A stretch of 41,318 nt of DNA, from positions 1 through 41,318 of the forward strand of contig MNUQ01000125.1 in NCBI GenBank assembly GCA_001871085.1, given 5' to 3'. The position numbers were made by a program, and so were the translations under genes. The notes below the pieces were generated by a model. That model did no database searches. It saw only the letters and a list, made by a program, of their open reading frames with translations, and was not told the DNA's origin. Source of the DNA: Desulfovibrionaceae bacterium CG1_02_65_16 (GTDB taxonomy: Bacteria > Desulfobacterota > Desulfovibrionia > Desulfovibrionales > Desulfovibrionaceae). Of the stretch, positions 19,670-27,592 are shown piece by piece (the stretch's first letter is position 1; each line of letters starts with the position of its first letter).

Positions 19670-19888
19670 CTACTTTTTGGCGTCGGCGAGGTTCGCATAC
19701 TTCTTGCGGAAGCGGTCGATGCGGCCTGCGGTGTCCACAAAACGCTGCTTGCCCGTGTAGAACGGGTGGCAGTGGGAGCAGATTTCGACCGTCACTTCCT
19801 TGCCCTTCACGGTCAGAATGTCGGTCTCGAAGCCGCAGTTGCAGCGCACCTTGGCGTCAATCACTTCAGGATGGATATCTTTTTTCAT
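19670..19888 (-). CDS. rpmE: 50S ribosomal protein L31 (zinc-binding form)
   Basis: A 72-aa protein MKKDIHPEV... with cysteines C16, C18, C37 and C40 (CNC, and CSHC), the four-cysteine zinc site of the C+ L31 type. [18 protein letters not shown] is the family's conserved end. The longer frame starting upstream is not used. It heads the run rpmE, DUF1385, prfA, prmC. The cysteine form suggests that zinc is normally sufficient; a C- paralogue is not in the window. Confidence 0.97.
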   Translation of the reverse strand: MKKDIHPEVIDAKVRCNCGFETDILTVKGKEVTVEICSHCHPFYTGKQRFVDTAGRIDRFRKKYANLADAKK

Positions 19889-19988
19889 GGGTGTCTCCGT
19901 CTCGTTGTTCACTGAAAGAAGGGCAATATACGCCCGAAGTTTACGGAATGCAAGAGGCGGCAGGCGTGTTTTTCGCCAAATCCAACCG

Positions 19989-20017
19989 TTGACTTCCATA
20001 CTGCCTGCGGCTAGCTT
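19989..20017 (+). promoter_or_regulatory. Possible promoter for the TPP riboswitch and thiC
   Basis: TTGACT at 19989-19994 and TAGCTT at 20012-20017 are 17 bp apart, ahead of the riboswitch aptamer. The -35 matches 5 of 6 consensus bases but the -10 only 3 of 6, so this is a guess guided by position. Confidence 0.35.
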
Positions 20018-20046
20018 TCAATTTCGTTCATTGTCAGCTCAAGCCA

Positions 20047-20136
20047 TACGGGAGTCCGGGGAACCGGGCTGAGAGGGTCCCTGCCGCCGGGGCCGACCGT
20101 GGAACCTGATACGGGTCATGCCGTTGGAGGGAATGG
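20047..20136 (+). promoter_or_regulatory. TPP riboswitch (THI element)
   Basis: The conserved core is visible: CTGAGAGGG at about 20070, then ACCGTGGAACCTGATACGGG and CATGCCGTTGGAGGGAAT closing the aptamer, the standard THI-box sequence order. It precedes thiC by about 70 bp, so thiamine pyrophosphate binding most likely blocks thiC expression. The expression platform is not clear; the 68 bp to the start could form a hairpin hiding the AAGGAG site. Confidence 0.93.
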
Positions 20137-20204
20137 ATGCGCCGGTTCGTCCGGCCCCCTACCCCGCGCATGCCCCAGCCTGAACAGGCACAAGGAGTAT
20201 GCGC

Positions 20205-21482
20205 ATGTCCCTCACCCAACAGAACCCCGCCCTCGCGGCCCTGCTCGCCACGCACCTGGAGCGCCTGTGCGCGTACGAGCACATGAGCGAGGCCGACATC
20301 CGCGCGCGCATCGATCAGGGCACCCTGACGTTGCTCGGCAACCCCGGGCACAAGGATGTGCGGGCCACGCTCATCGGCCAGCCCGCGCGCGTCAAGGTCA
20401 ACGCCAACATCGGCACCTCTCCCGTCACCAGCGACGCCGCCGGCGAGGCGGACAAGCTCAAAATCGCGGAAAACGCCGGCGCCGACGCGGTGATGGACCT
20501 TTCCACCAGCGGCGACCTGGACGCCATCCGCGTGCGCATGCTCGCAGCCTCGCCCCTGCCGCTGGGCACCGTGCCCATTTACGCCGTGGCCCAGCAATGC
20601 ACCGAGGCCGGACGCGATCCCGCCGGTTTCGAGCCCGCCGAGCTGCTGGCCGAGGTGACCAAGCAGGCCGAACAGGGCGTGGATTTCATGACGCTGCACT
20701 GCGGCCTCACCCGCCGTGGCGCGGAACTCGCCCAGGACGGCTCGCGCAAACTCGGCATCGTCTCGCGCGGGGGGGCCATTCTGGCCCGCTGGATGCGACG
20801 CACCGGTCTCGAAAATCCGTTGCTCACCCACTACGACGCGCTGCTCGACATCTGCCGCAAGCATAATGTCGTCATCAGCCTGGGCGACGGTCTGCGCCCC
20901 GGCGCCGGCGTTGATGCCGGCGACCCCGCCCAGTGGGAGGAGGTGCTGACCCTCGGCGTGCTGGCCAAACGCGCGTGGGCGGCCGGCGTCGGCGTCATGA
21001 TCGAAGGCCCGGGTCATGTGCCCCTGCATCTCGTGCAGGCGCAGATCCAGGGCATCAAACGCGCCACCTTCGGCGCGCCGTTGTATGTGCTGGGACCGCT
21101 GGTGACGGACGTCGCCGCCGGACGCGACCACATCGCGGGAGCCATCGGCGGCGCCATGGCTGCGCAGTTCGGCGCGGACTTCCTGTGCTACCTCACCCCC
21201 GCCGAGCACCTGTGCCTGCCCGACGCCCGCGACGTGCATGAGGGCGTGCTGGCATCGCGCATCGCGGCCCAGGCGGGCGAAACCGCTCTCGGCCGGCCCT
21301 GGGCCATCGCCCGGGAAACCGCCATGGGCGACGCGCGCATGAAGCTGGACTGGAAGAACATGGCCGAGGCCGCCCTGGACCCCTGCTTGGTGCGCCAACG
21401 CTCGCAGGGCACGGAGCATGGCAAGGAATGCGGCATGTGCGGCAAGTTCTGCGCCATCCGCATGGCCGAACCCGAAAAATAG
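20205..21482 (+). CDS. thiC: Phosphomethylpyrimidine synthase ThiC
   Basis: A 425-aa radical-SAM enzyme that converts aminoimidazole ribotide to the thiamine pyrimidine HMP-P. Family blocks include VNANIGTSPV, the HCGLTRRG region and MIEGPGHVPLH. The C-terminal iron-sulfur motif reads CGMCGKFC, that is C-x2-C-x3-C, one residue shorter than the C-x2-C-x4-C of E. coli ThiC. The protein is also the short type, about 200 residues less than the enteric form. The ATG at 20205 is chosen because AAGGAG is 7 nt before it; an ATG at 20199 would be only 1 nt from that site. It is controlled by the TPP riboswitch upstream. Confidence 0.96.
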   Translation: MSLTQQNPALAALLATHLERLCAYEHMSEADIRARIDQGTLTLLGNPGHKDVRATLIGQPARVKVNANIGTSPVTSDAAGEADKLKIAENAGADAVMDLSTSGDLDAIRVRMLAASPLPLGTVPIYAVAQQCTEAGRDPAGFEPAELLAEVTKQAEQGVDFMTLHCGLTRRGAELAQDGSRKLGIVSRGGAILARWMRRTGLENPLLTHYDALLDICRKHNVVISLGDGLRPGAGVDAGDPAQWEEVLTLGVLAKRAWAAGVGVMIEGPGHVPLHLVQAQIQGIKRATFGAPLYVLGPLVTDVAAGRDHIAGAIGGAMAAQFGADFLCYLTPAEHLCLPDARDVHEGVLASRIAAQAGETALGRPWAIARETAMGDARMKLDWKNMAEAALDPCLVRQRSQGTEHGKECGMCGKFCAIRMAEPEK

Positions 21483-21504
21483 CCCGGCGCAAACAGAGCG
21501 CGGA

Positions 21505-21545
21505 TAAAAAAAGAGGCGGGGGCCAAAAGCTCCCGCCTCTTTGCA
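21505..21545. terminator. Bidirectional terminator between thiC and dsrC
   Basis: A 13-bp stem with one G-T pair (21510-21522 with 21530-21542, AAAGAGGCGGGGG / CTCCCGCCTCTTT). Read on the minus strand it ends in a run of T, ideal for dsrC; on the plus strand the tail is TTT then GCATT, adequate for thiC. It lies in the 83-bp space between the converging stops. Confidence 0.85.
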
Positions 21546-21565
21546 TTCGCAAAAACGGTCGTGGA

Positions 21566-21883
21566 CTACACGCAGCCGGTGGGCTTGGGCAGACCAGCCA
21601 TTTTGCAAGCGCCCTTACCGGGGCCGGAGGGGAACAGCTCGTAGATCTCCTTCAGCTTGTAGCCGGTAACCTTGGAAAGGATGCGCACCATGGGCGCAAT
21701 GCCGTTCTTTTTGTAGTAGTCCTGCAGGAAGTCGATGACCTTCTGGTGGTTCTCGGAGATGACTGGGATGCCTTCGCTCTCTTTGATGTACTCGACCCAG
21801 TCAGGGTTCCATTCCTCAAACTTCAACAGGAAACCATCCTCATCCACTTCGAACTTCTTGCCTTTGTACTCGATAAAAGCCAT
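21566..21883 (-). CDS. dsrC: DsrC, sulfite-reductase sulfur carrier
   Basis: A 105-aa DsrC/TusE-family protein. The C-terminal arm carries two cysteines, C93 and C104, separated by ten residues (ACKMAGLPKPTGCV). Both being present marks true DsrC, which forms a trisulfide with sulfite-derived sulfur at the DsrAB siroheme and passes electrons and sulfur to the membrane, rather than TusE, which has one. AGGAGG precedes the ATG closely. It is monocistronic by position: a terminator follows and a 160-bp gap with a possible promoter precedes. dsrAB is not in the window. Confidence 0.95.
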   Translation of the reverse strand: MAFIEYKGKKFEVDEDGFLLKFEEWNPDWVEYIKESEGIPVISENHQKVIDFLQDYYKKNGIAPMVRILSKVTGYKLKEIYELFPSGPGKGACKMAGLPKPTGCV

Positions 21884-21976
21884 TAGTGGTCCTCCTCTAG
21901 GATCTTATGGGAAAAGCCTTAACCGCTTGATTCCGAAATTTTGCCGGCTGGTCACACGGCTATACGCGTCTGCTTC

Positions 21977-22019
21977 GAAGTAAAGGATTTTGCGCCACCG
22001 GTCAATATGAGCCACCGGT
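21977..22019 (-). promoter_or_regulatory. Possible dsrC promoter with a direct repeat
   Basis: On the minus strand TTGACC (complement of 22000-22005) and TACTTC (complement of 21977-21982) are 17 bp apart, about 94 bp before the dsrC start. A 9-bp direct repeat GCCACCGGT occurs at 21994-22002 and 22011-22019, overlapping the -35. The -35 is close to consensus, the -10 weak. The repeat spacing (17 bp) could be an operator, but no regulator is implied by the sequence. Confidence 0.35.
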
Positions 22020-22042
22020 ATATCCGCCTTTGTGGAGGAATT

Positions 22043-23788
22043 TTATTTTCCCCCGTCCGCGCGCAATTCCTCCAGGTGGCTACGGGCGTAATCCAGGCCG
22101 GGATCCAGCTCCAGGGCGGCGGCCAAACACTCAAGCGCCGCCTCTCGTTCCCCCAAAAACTTATGGCACAGGCCCAGATTCGCAAGATCGGGCGCCGAGC
22201 CGCTGTCCAGCCCAAGCACGGCATGGAAATCATCCTTGGCGCAGAGGTATTCACCGGCCTTGAAGTGCCCCACGCCGCGCAGATTGAAATACTCCTTCAC
22301 CTCGGCGTCAAGCCCTATGGCCCGGTCCAGATGCGGCATGGCCGCGGCCCACTGCCCCTCCTGCGAAAGGGCGTACGCTTGGTAGAAGGCGCACAGAGCG
22401 CGTTCGCCGGCCGCCGGCTGGCCCGCCTCCGCCTTGGCGAAAAGCGCGGCCGCGCCGGCAATGTCGCCCACGCGCAGGGCCAGCAATGCCTGAAAGAACG
22501 GCAGGTAGTAGGCGTCTGGAACCACCTCCGCCAGCACGGCGAGACCGGCCGCTGCCGCATCGTCCGGGGCCTCCTCCGCCAGCTTGCGGCCCACAAAAAG
22601 CCCCAGGCTGCGGTGCGCCGTGCGCTCGCGAAAGTCAAAACCGGGCACAAGATTGTAGTTGGCGGGAACGTCCAGACCGGGACGGGTGGTGGGCACGGTG
22701 TACAACGTGTAGCCAAGAGCGCCAAGGCCATCGGCCAGGCGCGCCACCTCCACGCGGATGTTGTTGTCCTCCACGCTGGGCAGGCTGGCGAGGTCCACCT
22801 CCGGCCCCTCGGTGAGCCAGGCGAACTGGCCGGGATCGGTGAACTTGCGCAGCCCCGAAGCCTCGTACACACGCCCGGTCTCAAAGTCCCCGGCGAGCTG
22901 GGCGATCTCCGTCACCGCGCGCACAGCGGCCTTTACGGGCGAAGCGGCGGTGCCGGCAGTGTAGACGATCTCGCTCCCCCCGGGGAAGGTCTTGGGATCA
23001 AAAGCCAGGGCCGCCACCGTGGGCACGGGCATGCCGAGCGAAAAATCCTTGAGCAGCAGCATGACGCCGTTTTCCCGGAAACGCTCGCACAAATCCCTGA
23101 GCACGGGGTCGGTCAGCGTATCCTGTCTGATGGTGGGCAGCGTGGGGGAGGTGCGGTCCACAATGGCGGAGACATGCCGCTCCACCAATTCGCAGCCGCC
23201 CTGCAGCACGGATTCCTCCGGCGTGTTGCCGGCGCTGGACCCGTTGAATTCATTAAGTGTCTTGAACCAGTCCAGCGGGAGCACGCAGGGGGCGCCCGTG
23301 GCCACGTTCAGCGCCGGGCAAAAGCGCCAGCGGACCAGATCCATGAGCCGGCGGGCGTCCTCGGCGGTCATGCCGTCGTCCGCAGTCTGCACGGACTGAC
23401 GGATGCGCTCAATATCCATAAGCTGCGGGCCGAACAACCGCTCCGCCTCACTCCAGGTGGCGGTGGTGAAATTCGTCTCGTCGTCCCAGAAGCTGAAATA
23501 GCTGAAGCGCTCCACAAGCTCCATAAGGGCCGAGGCCTCGGCCTGCGCTGGGCTGGCCCCCTTCCCCATCTGCTTGCGCGTGGGCATCACCGCGCGCGCG
23601 GCGGGGCCGCAAACGCTGAGAAACACGGGAATGCCGAGCCGGCCGGTGTCCACGCGCCGGGTCTCCTCCAGCACGCCGGGGCACATCTTCTCCAGCCTGG
23701 CCTTGACGCGGGCCACTGTCTCCGCCGGGGGCGCGGCCTTGTCCTGATCGGTGGTGTAGACCTTGAAGCAATCCTTGAGCTTGAGCAT
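22043..23788 (-). CDS. YcaO-family protein with C-terminal TPR repeats
   Basis: A 581-aa protein. The YcaO ATP-binding core covers about residues 60-400: it holds the ASALMELVERF and GGCELVERH blocks with conserved Glu and Arg residues used for ATP/Mg binding. Residues about 430-575 contain tetratricopeptide-like repeats (AYALSQEGQWAAAMPHLDRA, and LGLCHKFLGEREAALECLAA). The PxPxP tail of azoline-forming YcaO enzymes is absent, so backbone heterocyclisation is unlikely on this evidence. YcaO enzymes activate amide carbonyls with ATP; some work with TfuA- or sulfur-donor proteins in thioamidation, and E. coli YcaO assists RimO. It sits 160 bp upstream of dsrC on the same strand. AAGGAG precedes the ATG. 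Substrate unknown. Confidence 0.9.
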   Translation of the reverse strand: MLKLKDCFKVYTTDQDKAAPPAETVARVKARLEKMCPGVLEETRRVDTGRLGIPVFLSVCGPAARAVMPTRKQMGKGASPAQAEASALMELVERFSYFSFWDDETNFTTATWSEAERLFGPQLMDIERIRQSVQTADDGMTAEDARRLMDLVRWRFCPALNVATGAPCVLPLDWFKTLNEFNGSSAGNTPEESVLQGGCELVERHVSAIVDRTSPTLPTIRQDTLTDPVLRDLCERFRENGVMLLLKDFSLGMPVPTVAALAFDPKTFPGGSEIVYTAGTAASPVKAAVRAVTEIAQLAGDFETGRVYEASGLRKFTDPGQFAWLTEGPEVDLASLPSVEDNNIRVEVARLADGLGALGYTLYTVPTTRPGLDVPANYNLVPGFDFRERTAHRSLGLFVGRKLAEEAPDDAAAAGLAVLAEVVPDAYYLPFFQALLALRVGDIAGAAALFAKAEAGQPAAGERALCAFYQAYALSQEGQWAAAMPHLDRAIGLDAEVKEYFNLRGVGHFKAGEYLCAKDDFHAVLGLDSGSAPDLANLGLCHKFLGEREAALECLAAALELDPGLDYARSHLEELRADGGK

Positions 23789-23863
23789 TTCCGCTCCTTG
23801 CGGCGTGCACGCCGGGCGCCAGCGCCCGGGCGTTCATGATGGAGTGTTCGGAGAGCGCGGGCG

Positions 23864-24928
23864 CTAGGCCTCCAGCTGCTGGATGCCCTCAAGCCGCCAG
23901 TTGGCGTCAAGGTTGCCGGTGGGCCGGGAGAAGTGCCAGACCTCGCGGATCTGCTTGGGGCGCTCCTCGGCCGCGTCCTCGCGCATGAGCACGTCGAAGA
24001 GCACCGAGGCCACGGTGTCGGCCTGCTCCTCGCGAAACTCCAGCATGCGCGCGTTGACAAGCAGCAGCTCGGTCTTCGAGGGCGTGGGGTCGACGGCGGC
24101 CTGCCTCTTGATCTCGGTGAGCACCTCCGGCGTGGTGAACAGCGCAATGTCGTTCAAGTCGCGGCGGTCCCAGGAGTGCTGGAGCCGGGCGTACACGGTT
24201 TTGGCGCCTTCAAGAAAGTCCGGAATGCTGAAGCCTTCCGGCACGGTGGGCTGGGCCGGGGCCTGCTCGTCGGGAGCGCCGGGGGCGACGCCGAAGCCGC
24301 CCGTGGTGTTGCCGTCGGAGGCGGAGCTGGGCGCGGAGCTGGGCGCGGAGCTGGGCGCGGAGGCCGTGGGCGCGGCTGGCTGCTGCGAGCGCGTGCGCAA
24401 GGCGTCCCAGCTCTGCTCCGCGCGGGAGTGCTGGTCGGGCGGCTGCGGGCGCAGCTCGCGCGGATCGGGTCCGCGCCGGACAGGGGTCTGGGCGCCCATG
24501 CGGCCGCGCAGCAAGCGCACGGCGAAATAGGCGATGAGGCCGATAAGGATGATGTCGAGCAGGCCGACGCCGCCGCCGCCAGCTCCCCAGCCGCCGTGGC
24601 CGAAGAGCATGGAGCCGATGAGCCCGCCGGCCAGGAATCCGCCCATGCCCATGCCCATGCGGCCGAACAGGCCGCCGGTCGGCGTGCCCATGGGAGATGC
24701 CGGCGCGGGGGTTCCCTGGCGCGACATTTGGCCGGACTGCGCCGGGCCGGACTGCGCCGGACCGGAGGGCGCATAGGGCGCGCGGGGCGTGGATGAGTAG
24801 CCTCGACTATAGGTGCTGCGGCCGCCAAAGGAGCCGCCGCCGCCCATGCGTTTGGCGAAAGCGCAATCGACACTGGCGGCGCACGCCAGCAAAACGGCAA
24901 GCAACGCGCAAAGAATCTTCGTCTTCAT
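23864..24928 (-). CDS. Tim44-like domain membrane protein
   Basis: A 354-aa protein with an N-terminal signal or anchor (residues 4-23, KTKILCALLAVLLACAASVD), a Gly/Ser/Pro-rich stretch, two hydrophobic segments (about 98-112 and 124-142, the second LLDIILIGLIAYFAVRLL) and a C-terminal Tim44-like domain (about residues 230-350, FLEGAKTVYARLQHSWDRRD and so on). Bacterial Tim44-domain proteins are membrane-associated and not well understood. The linker is low-complexity, with DNA repeats at 24321-24362 and 24731-24760. Upstream is the response regulator gene; downstream is the YcaO gene. Confidence 0.8.
   Translation of the reverse strand: MKTKILCALLAVLLACAASVDCAFAKRMGGGGSFGGRSTYSRGYSSTPRAPYAPSGPAQSGPAQSGQMSRQGTPAPASPMGTPTGGLFGRMGMGMGGFLAGGLIGSMLFGHGGWGAGGGGVGLLDIILIGLIAYFAVRLLRGRMGAQTPVRRGPDPRELRPQPPDQHSRAEQSWDALRTRSQQPAAPTASAPSSAPSSAPSSASDGNTTGGFGVAPGAPDEQAPAQPTVPEGFSIPDFLEGAKTVYARLQHSWDRRDLNDIALFTTPEVLTEIKRQAAVDPTPSKTELLLVNARMLEFREEQADTVASVLFDVLMREDAAEERPKQIREVWHFSRPTGNLDANWRLEGIQQLEA
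24321..24362 (-). repeat. 12-bp tandem repeat in the Tim44-domain gene
   Basis: The unit GCGGAGCTGGGC occurs three and a half times in perfect tandem and encodes a Ser-Ala-Pro-Ser repeat in the linker. Its length is a multiple of three, so copy changes keep the frame. Confidence 0.85.
24731..24760 (-). repeat. 15-bp tandem duplication in the Tim44-domain gene
   Basis: Two perfect copies of GCCGGACTGCGCCGG give a GPAQS-GPAQS repeat in the N-terminal low-complexity region. Also frame-preserving. Confidence 0.8.
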
Positions 24929-24944
24929 GGTCCGGTTATCCTCG

Positions 24945-25340
24945 CTAAACCTCGAAGCCGAGGCTGCACATGGTTTCGTACAGGCGCTCGGTCAAGATGG
25001 GTTTGGTGACATAAGCCGTGGCGCCGCCCTTGTACGCGCTCATGACGGAATGCACATCGCCCAGGGCGGTGGTCATAACGATCTTGACGCTCTGCGCCGC
25101 GTCCAGGCCGGCGGCGGCCTCCTCGGCGCGGATGGCCTCCAGCACCTCCTGGCCATTGCGGCGCGGCATCATGATGTCCAGACAGATAAACTCAAAGGGC
25201 CGGCCCTCATCCCGGGCGGCGTGGTAGGCGGCCAAGGCCTGCTCGCCGTTCTCCACCACGGTGCACTCGCCAAACCGGGCCAGCAGTCCAGACATGTACA
25301 GCGCGCTTGTGGCGTCGTCTTCCGCAATGAGTATGCGCAT
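24945..25340 (-). CDS. Single-domain response regulator
   Basis: A 131-aa receiver domain with acidic pair D8/D9, phosphoacceptor D55 (in CLDIMMPRRNG), T90 and K112. No output domain follows, so it probably works by protein contact or in a phosphorelay. It is not CheY-like in detail (the loop after D55 differs from the flagellar copy at 11357). The partner kinase is not in the window. It is 16 bp upstream of the Tim44-domain gene and divergent from the small membrane gene at 25494. Confidence 0.9.
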   Translation of the reverse strand: MRILIAEDDATSALYMSGLLARFGECTVVENGEQALAAYHAARDEGRPFEFICLDIMMPRRNGQEVLEAIRAEEAAAGLDAAQSVKIVMTTALGDVHSVMSAYKGGATAYVTKPILTERLYETMCSLGFEV

Positions 25341-25493
25341 GGCGCCTCCCTTCCGCCCCCTTTCTTACCTGAACTTGCGGCAAGAGACAATCGCCCTGCG
25401 CCACCCGCTCTTGCATCCCGGCCAAACACGACGTATCTCTGCGCCGAGGCCGAGGCATCCGCCAGGCCAAAGCCGCCCGGAGGCCCGCTTCCC

Positions 25494-25835
25494 ATGCTCC
25501 AAACGCTTCATTCGGACCTTGCTTTTTCCTGGTCCACCCTGTCCGCGCAAATCGATTTGCCCAGCAAATGGAATGGCTGGCCCTTCAACTCCGGCTACGG
25601 CGGCGACTGGCAAACCAGCCTCGCCACCTTTGCCTTCTCCGCGCTCATTCTAGGCGGCATCTGCCTCTTTCTGCGCCTGCTCTATGGCCCGCACGGCATC
25701 TGGCGCGACCACGAAATGGACCGCGAAGCCGAAGAGACGCGCCGCCGGGAGCGCGCCGAACTCGACGCAGCCTACCGCGCAGGCCGCGTGAGCGATGCCC
25801 AGTACGCGCGCAAAAAGCGGGAACTGGAACAATGA
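25494..25835 (+). CDS. Small membrane protein with SHOCT-like C-terminus
   Basis: A 113-aa protein with one transmembrane helix (about residues 44-63, ATFAFSALILGGICLFLRLL), a charged linker and a C-terminal LDAAYRAGRVSDAQYARKKRELE stretch, which has the pattern of a SHOCT domain (short C-terminal oligomerisation motif). The ATG at 25494 is used because it lies just before the membrane region. It overlaps the HD gene at ATGA, so the two are translationally coupled. Function unknown. Confidence 0.65.
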   Translation: MLQTLHSDLAFSWSTLSAQIDLPSKWNGWPFNSGYGGDWQTSLATFAFSALILGGICLFLRLLYGPHGIWRDHEMDREAEETRRRERAELDAAYRAGRVSDAQYARKKRELEQ

Positions 25836-26617
25836 GCGACGCCCTGTCCCAAGAGATCGCCGGGCGCTTCAACGCCTTCGCCGCGCCGTATCTCGCCGCC
25901 CCGGGCGACAGCTTCGCTTACACGATCAAGGTTGAGCACACCATGCGGGTTCTAGCCCTGGCCGACACGATCTCCCGGGAGGAGCGCCTGCCGGCCCCCC
26001 TGCCTCAGGCCTGCCGCGTGGCCGCTCTGCTTCACGACGTTGGACGCTTTCCCCAGTACGAGATGTTCCGCACCTTCCGCGACGCCCAGTCCGCCAACCA
26101 CGCCGCCCTGAGCGTCCGCCACACCCTGCGCGCCAGGCTGCTCGATGGCGCGCCCCAGGTCATTCGCCGCCTGGCCATTGGCGCGGTGTACCTGCACAAC
26201 AAGCGCACCCTGCCCCCCCTGCGCAACCGCGACCTCGGCATCGTGGCCCGCGTTGTGCGCGACAGCGACAAACTCGACATCTACAAGATCATGCTCGACC
26301 ACTTCTCGCAGCAGGCCTCCGAGCACCCGGAGCTCACCCTTGACGTGCGCGACGAGCCAGACGCCTACTCGCAGGGGATCCTCGACGCCGTGCTCAACCA
26401 CCGGCCCGGCGACTATCGTGACATCATCTACATCAACGATTTCAAGCTGATGATCATCGGCTGGGTGTATGATCTGAACTTCCGCGCCTCCTTCCGCCTG
26501 CTGCAAAAATATGGCTACCTGGAGACGCTCTTCGCCAGCCTGCCCCAGGATGAACAGATCCGCAGCCTTGACGGCCAAATCCACGCCGCCCTTGCCGCAC
26601 GGCTGAACCATGCTTAA
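25832..26617 (+). CDS. HD-domain phosphohydrolase
   Basis: A 261-aa protein with an HD-type metal site: H36 (in VEHTMRVLALAD), H68-D69 (ALLHDVGRF), then NHAALSVRH and a later Asp in RDSDKLDIYK. HD proteins hydrolyse nucleotides or phosphoesters. Its substrate is not evident; it lacks the HD-GYP signature of cyclic-di-GMP phosphodiesterases. The start at 25832 overlaps the previous stop by 4 bp (ATGA). A much longer upstream frame is not real. Confidence 0.85.
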   Translation: MSDALSQEIAGRFNAFAAPYLAAPGDSFAYTIKVEHTMRVLALADTISREERLPAPLPQACRVAALLHDVGRFPQYEMFRTFRDAQSANHAALSVRHTLRARLLDGAPQVIRRLAIGAVYLHNKRTLPPLRNRDLGIVARVVRDSDKLDIYKIMLDHFSQQASEHPELTLDVRDEPDAYSQGILDAVLNHRPGDYRDIIYINDFKLMIIGWVYDLNFRASFRLLQKYGYLETLFASLPQDEQIRSLDGQIHAALAARLNHA

Positions 26618-26656
26618 CTGACGGTTCTCGCGCGCACTGCGCGCAAAGGAGCCGCC

Positions 26657-27592
26657 ATGAACAAGCCAATCTTTGATGTCGTCATCCTCGGCAGCGGACC
26701 CGCCGGTCTGCAGGCCGCCATACACGCCTCGCGCAAGAAGACCCGCGTGCTCATGCTTGGCCGCATGAACAAGAGCAGCCTGTTCTGGGCCCATGTGGAA
26801 AATTTTCTGGGCATGTTCAAGACCAGCGGCGAGGACATGCTCACCACCGGGCTGGCGCAAGCCAAAAGCTTCGGGGTTGAGGTGCTGGAGGAGGACGCGC
26901 TTTCCATAACCCCCTCCGGCCTGTGCTTCTCCATAGAAACCGAAAGCGGCGCCCATGTTTGCGCCCGCAGTCTGGTCATCGCCACCGGCACCACCCGCAA
27001 CCGCCTGGGAGCGCCGGGCGAAAAGGAGCTGCTGGGACGCGGCGTGTCCTACTGCGTGGACTGCGACGGCGGCTTCTTCCGCAGCGAGGACGTGGCCGTG
27101 GTGGGCGGACAAAGCGCCGCAGCAGGCGGAGCGCTCACGCTGCTCAGCCTCGCCAGAAGCGTGCACTTGGTGGCCGAGACCCTCGACATCTCCCCAGCGC
27201 TCAAGACCAAGCTGGCCGACAGCGGAGCCGTCATCCACGAGGGCGTCACCGTCGCAGCCATTGAGGGCGAAACGCAGGTGACCGGCCTTGCCCTTTCCGA
27301 CGGCGTCACCTTGCCCGTGGCCGGCGTGTTCATCGAACTGGGCGCCAAGGGCGTGCTGGAGCTCGCCGCCACCCTGGGCCTCAATCTCGACGAGTCGATG
27401 AAGTACTTGCAGGTCGACAGGAAGCAGGCCACCAATGTGCCCGGAGTGTTCGCCGCCGGCGACATAACCGGCCCGCCGCTGCAAATGGCCAAGGCCGTGG
27501 GCGAGGGCTGCGTGGCCGGCATAAGCGCCGCCACCTACGCCAAGAACCAGAAGCTCGCCCAAGAGGGCGTGCCCGCTGCGGAGGACGAATAA
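26657..27592 (+). CDS. Thioredoxin-reductase-like FAD flavoprotein
   Basis: A 311-aa protein with an FAD-binding GSGPAG (residues 12-17), a redox-active CVDC pair (C133, C136) and a C-terminal AAGDITGPPLQMAKAVGEG that contacts FAD, matching thioredoxin reductase in length and layout. In the pyridine-nucleotide domain the usual GGGDSA reads GGQSAAAGG, and the HRR-type motif that binds the NADPH phosphate is missing (VHLVAETLD instead). It may use a different electron donor, or NADH, or have lost nicotinamide binding. No thioredoxin gene is adjacent. Start supported by AAAGGAG just ahead of the ATG. Confidence 0.88.
   Translation: MNKPIFDVVILGSGPAGLQAAIHASRKKTRVLMLGRMNKSSLFWAHVENFLGMFKTSGEDMLTTGLAQAKSFGVEVLEEDALSITPSGLCFSIETESGAHVCARSLVIATGTTRNRLGAPGEKELLGRGVSYCVDCDGGFFRSEDVAVVGGQSAAAGGALTLLSLARSVHLVAETLDISPALKTKLADSGAVIHEGVTVAAIEGETQVTGLALSDGVTLPVAGVFIELGAKGVLELAATLGLNLDESMKYLQVDRKQATNVPGVFAAGDITGPPLQMAKAVGEGCVAGISAATYAKNQKLAQEGVPAAEDE

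Noticed and set aside
20199-20201. ATG as the start of thiC
   Set aside because: It is only 1 nt from the AAGGAG site; the ATG 6 bp later has normal spacing.
20034-21608. A 524-codon minus-strand frame opposite thiC
   Set aside because: It covers the riboswitch and thiC, both secure, and shows only low-complexity composition.
25952-27562. A 536-codon minus-strand frame across the HD and flavoprotein genes
   Set aside because: It is a shadow of two well-supported plus-strand genes and has no family features.
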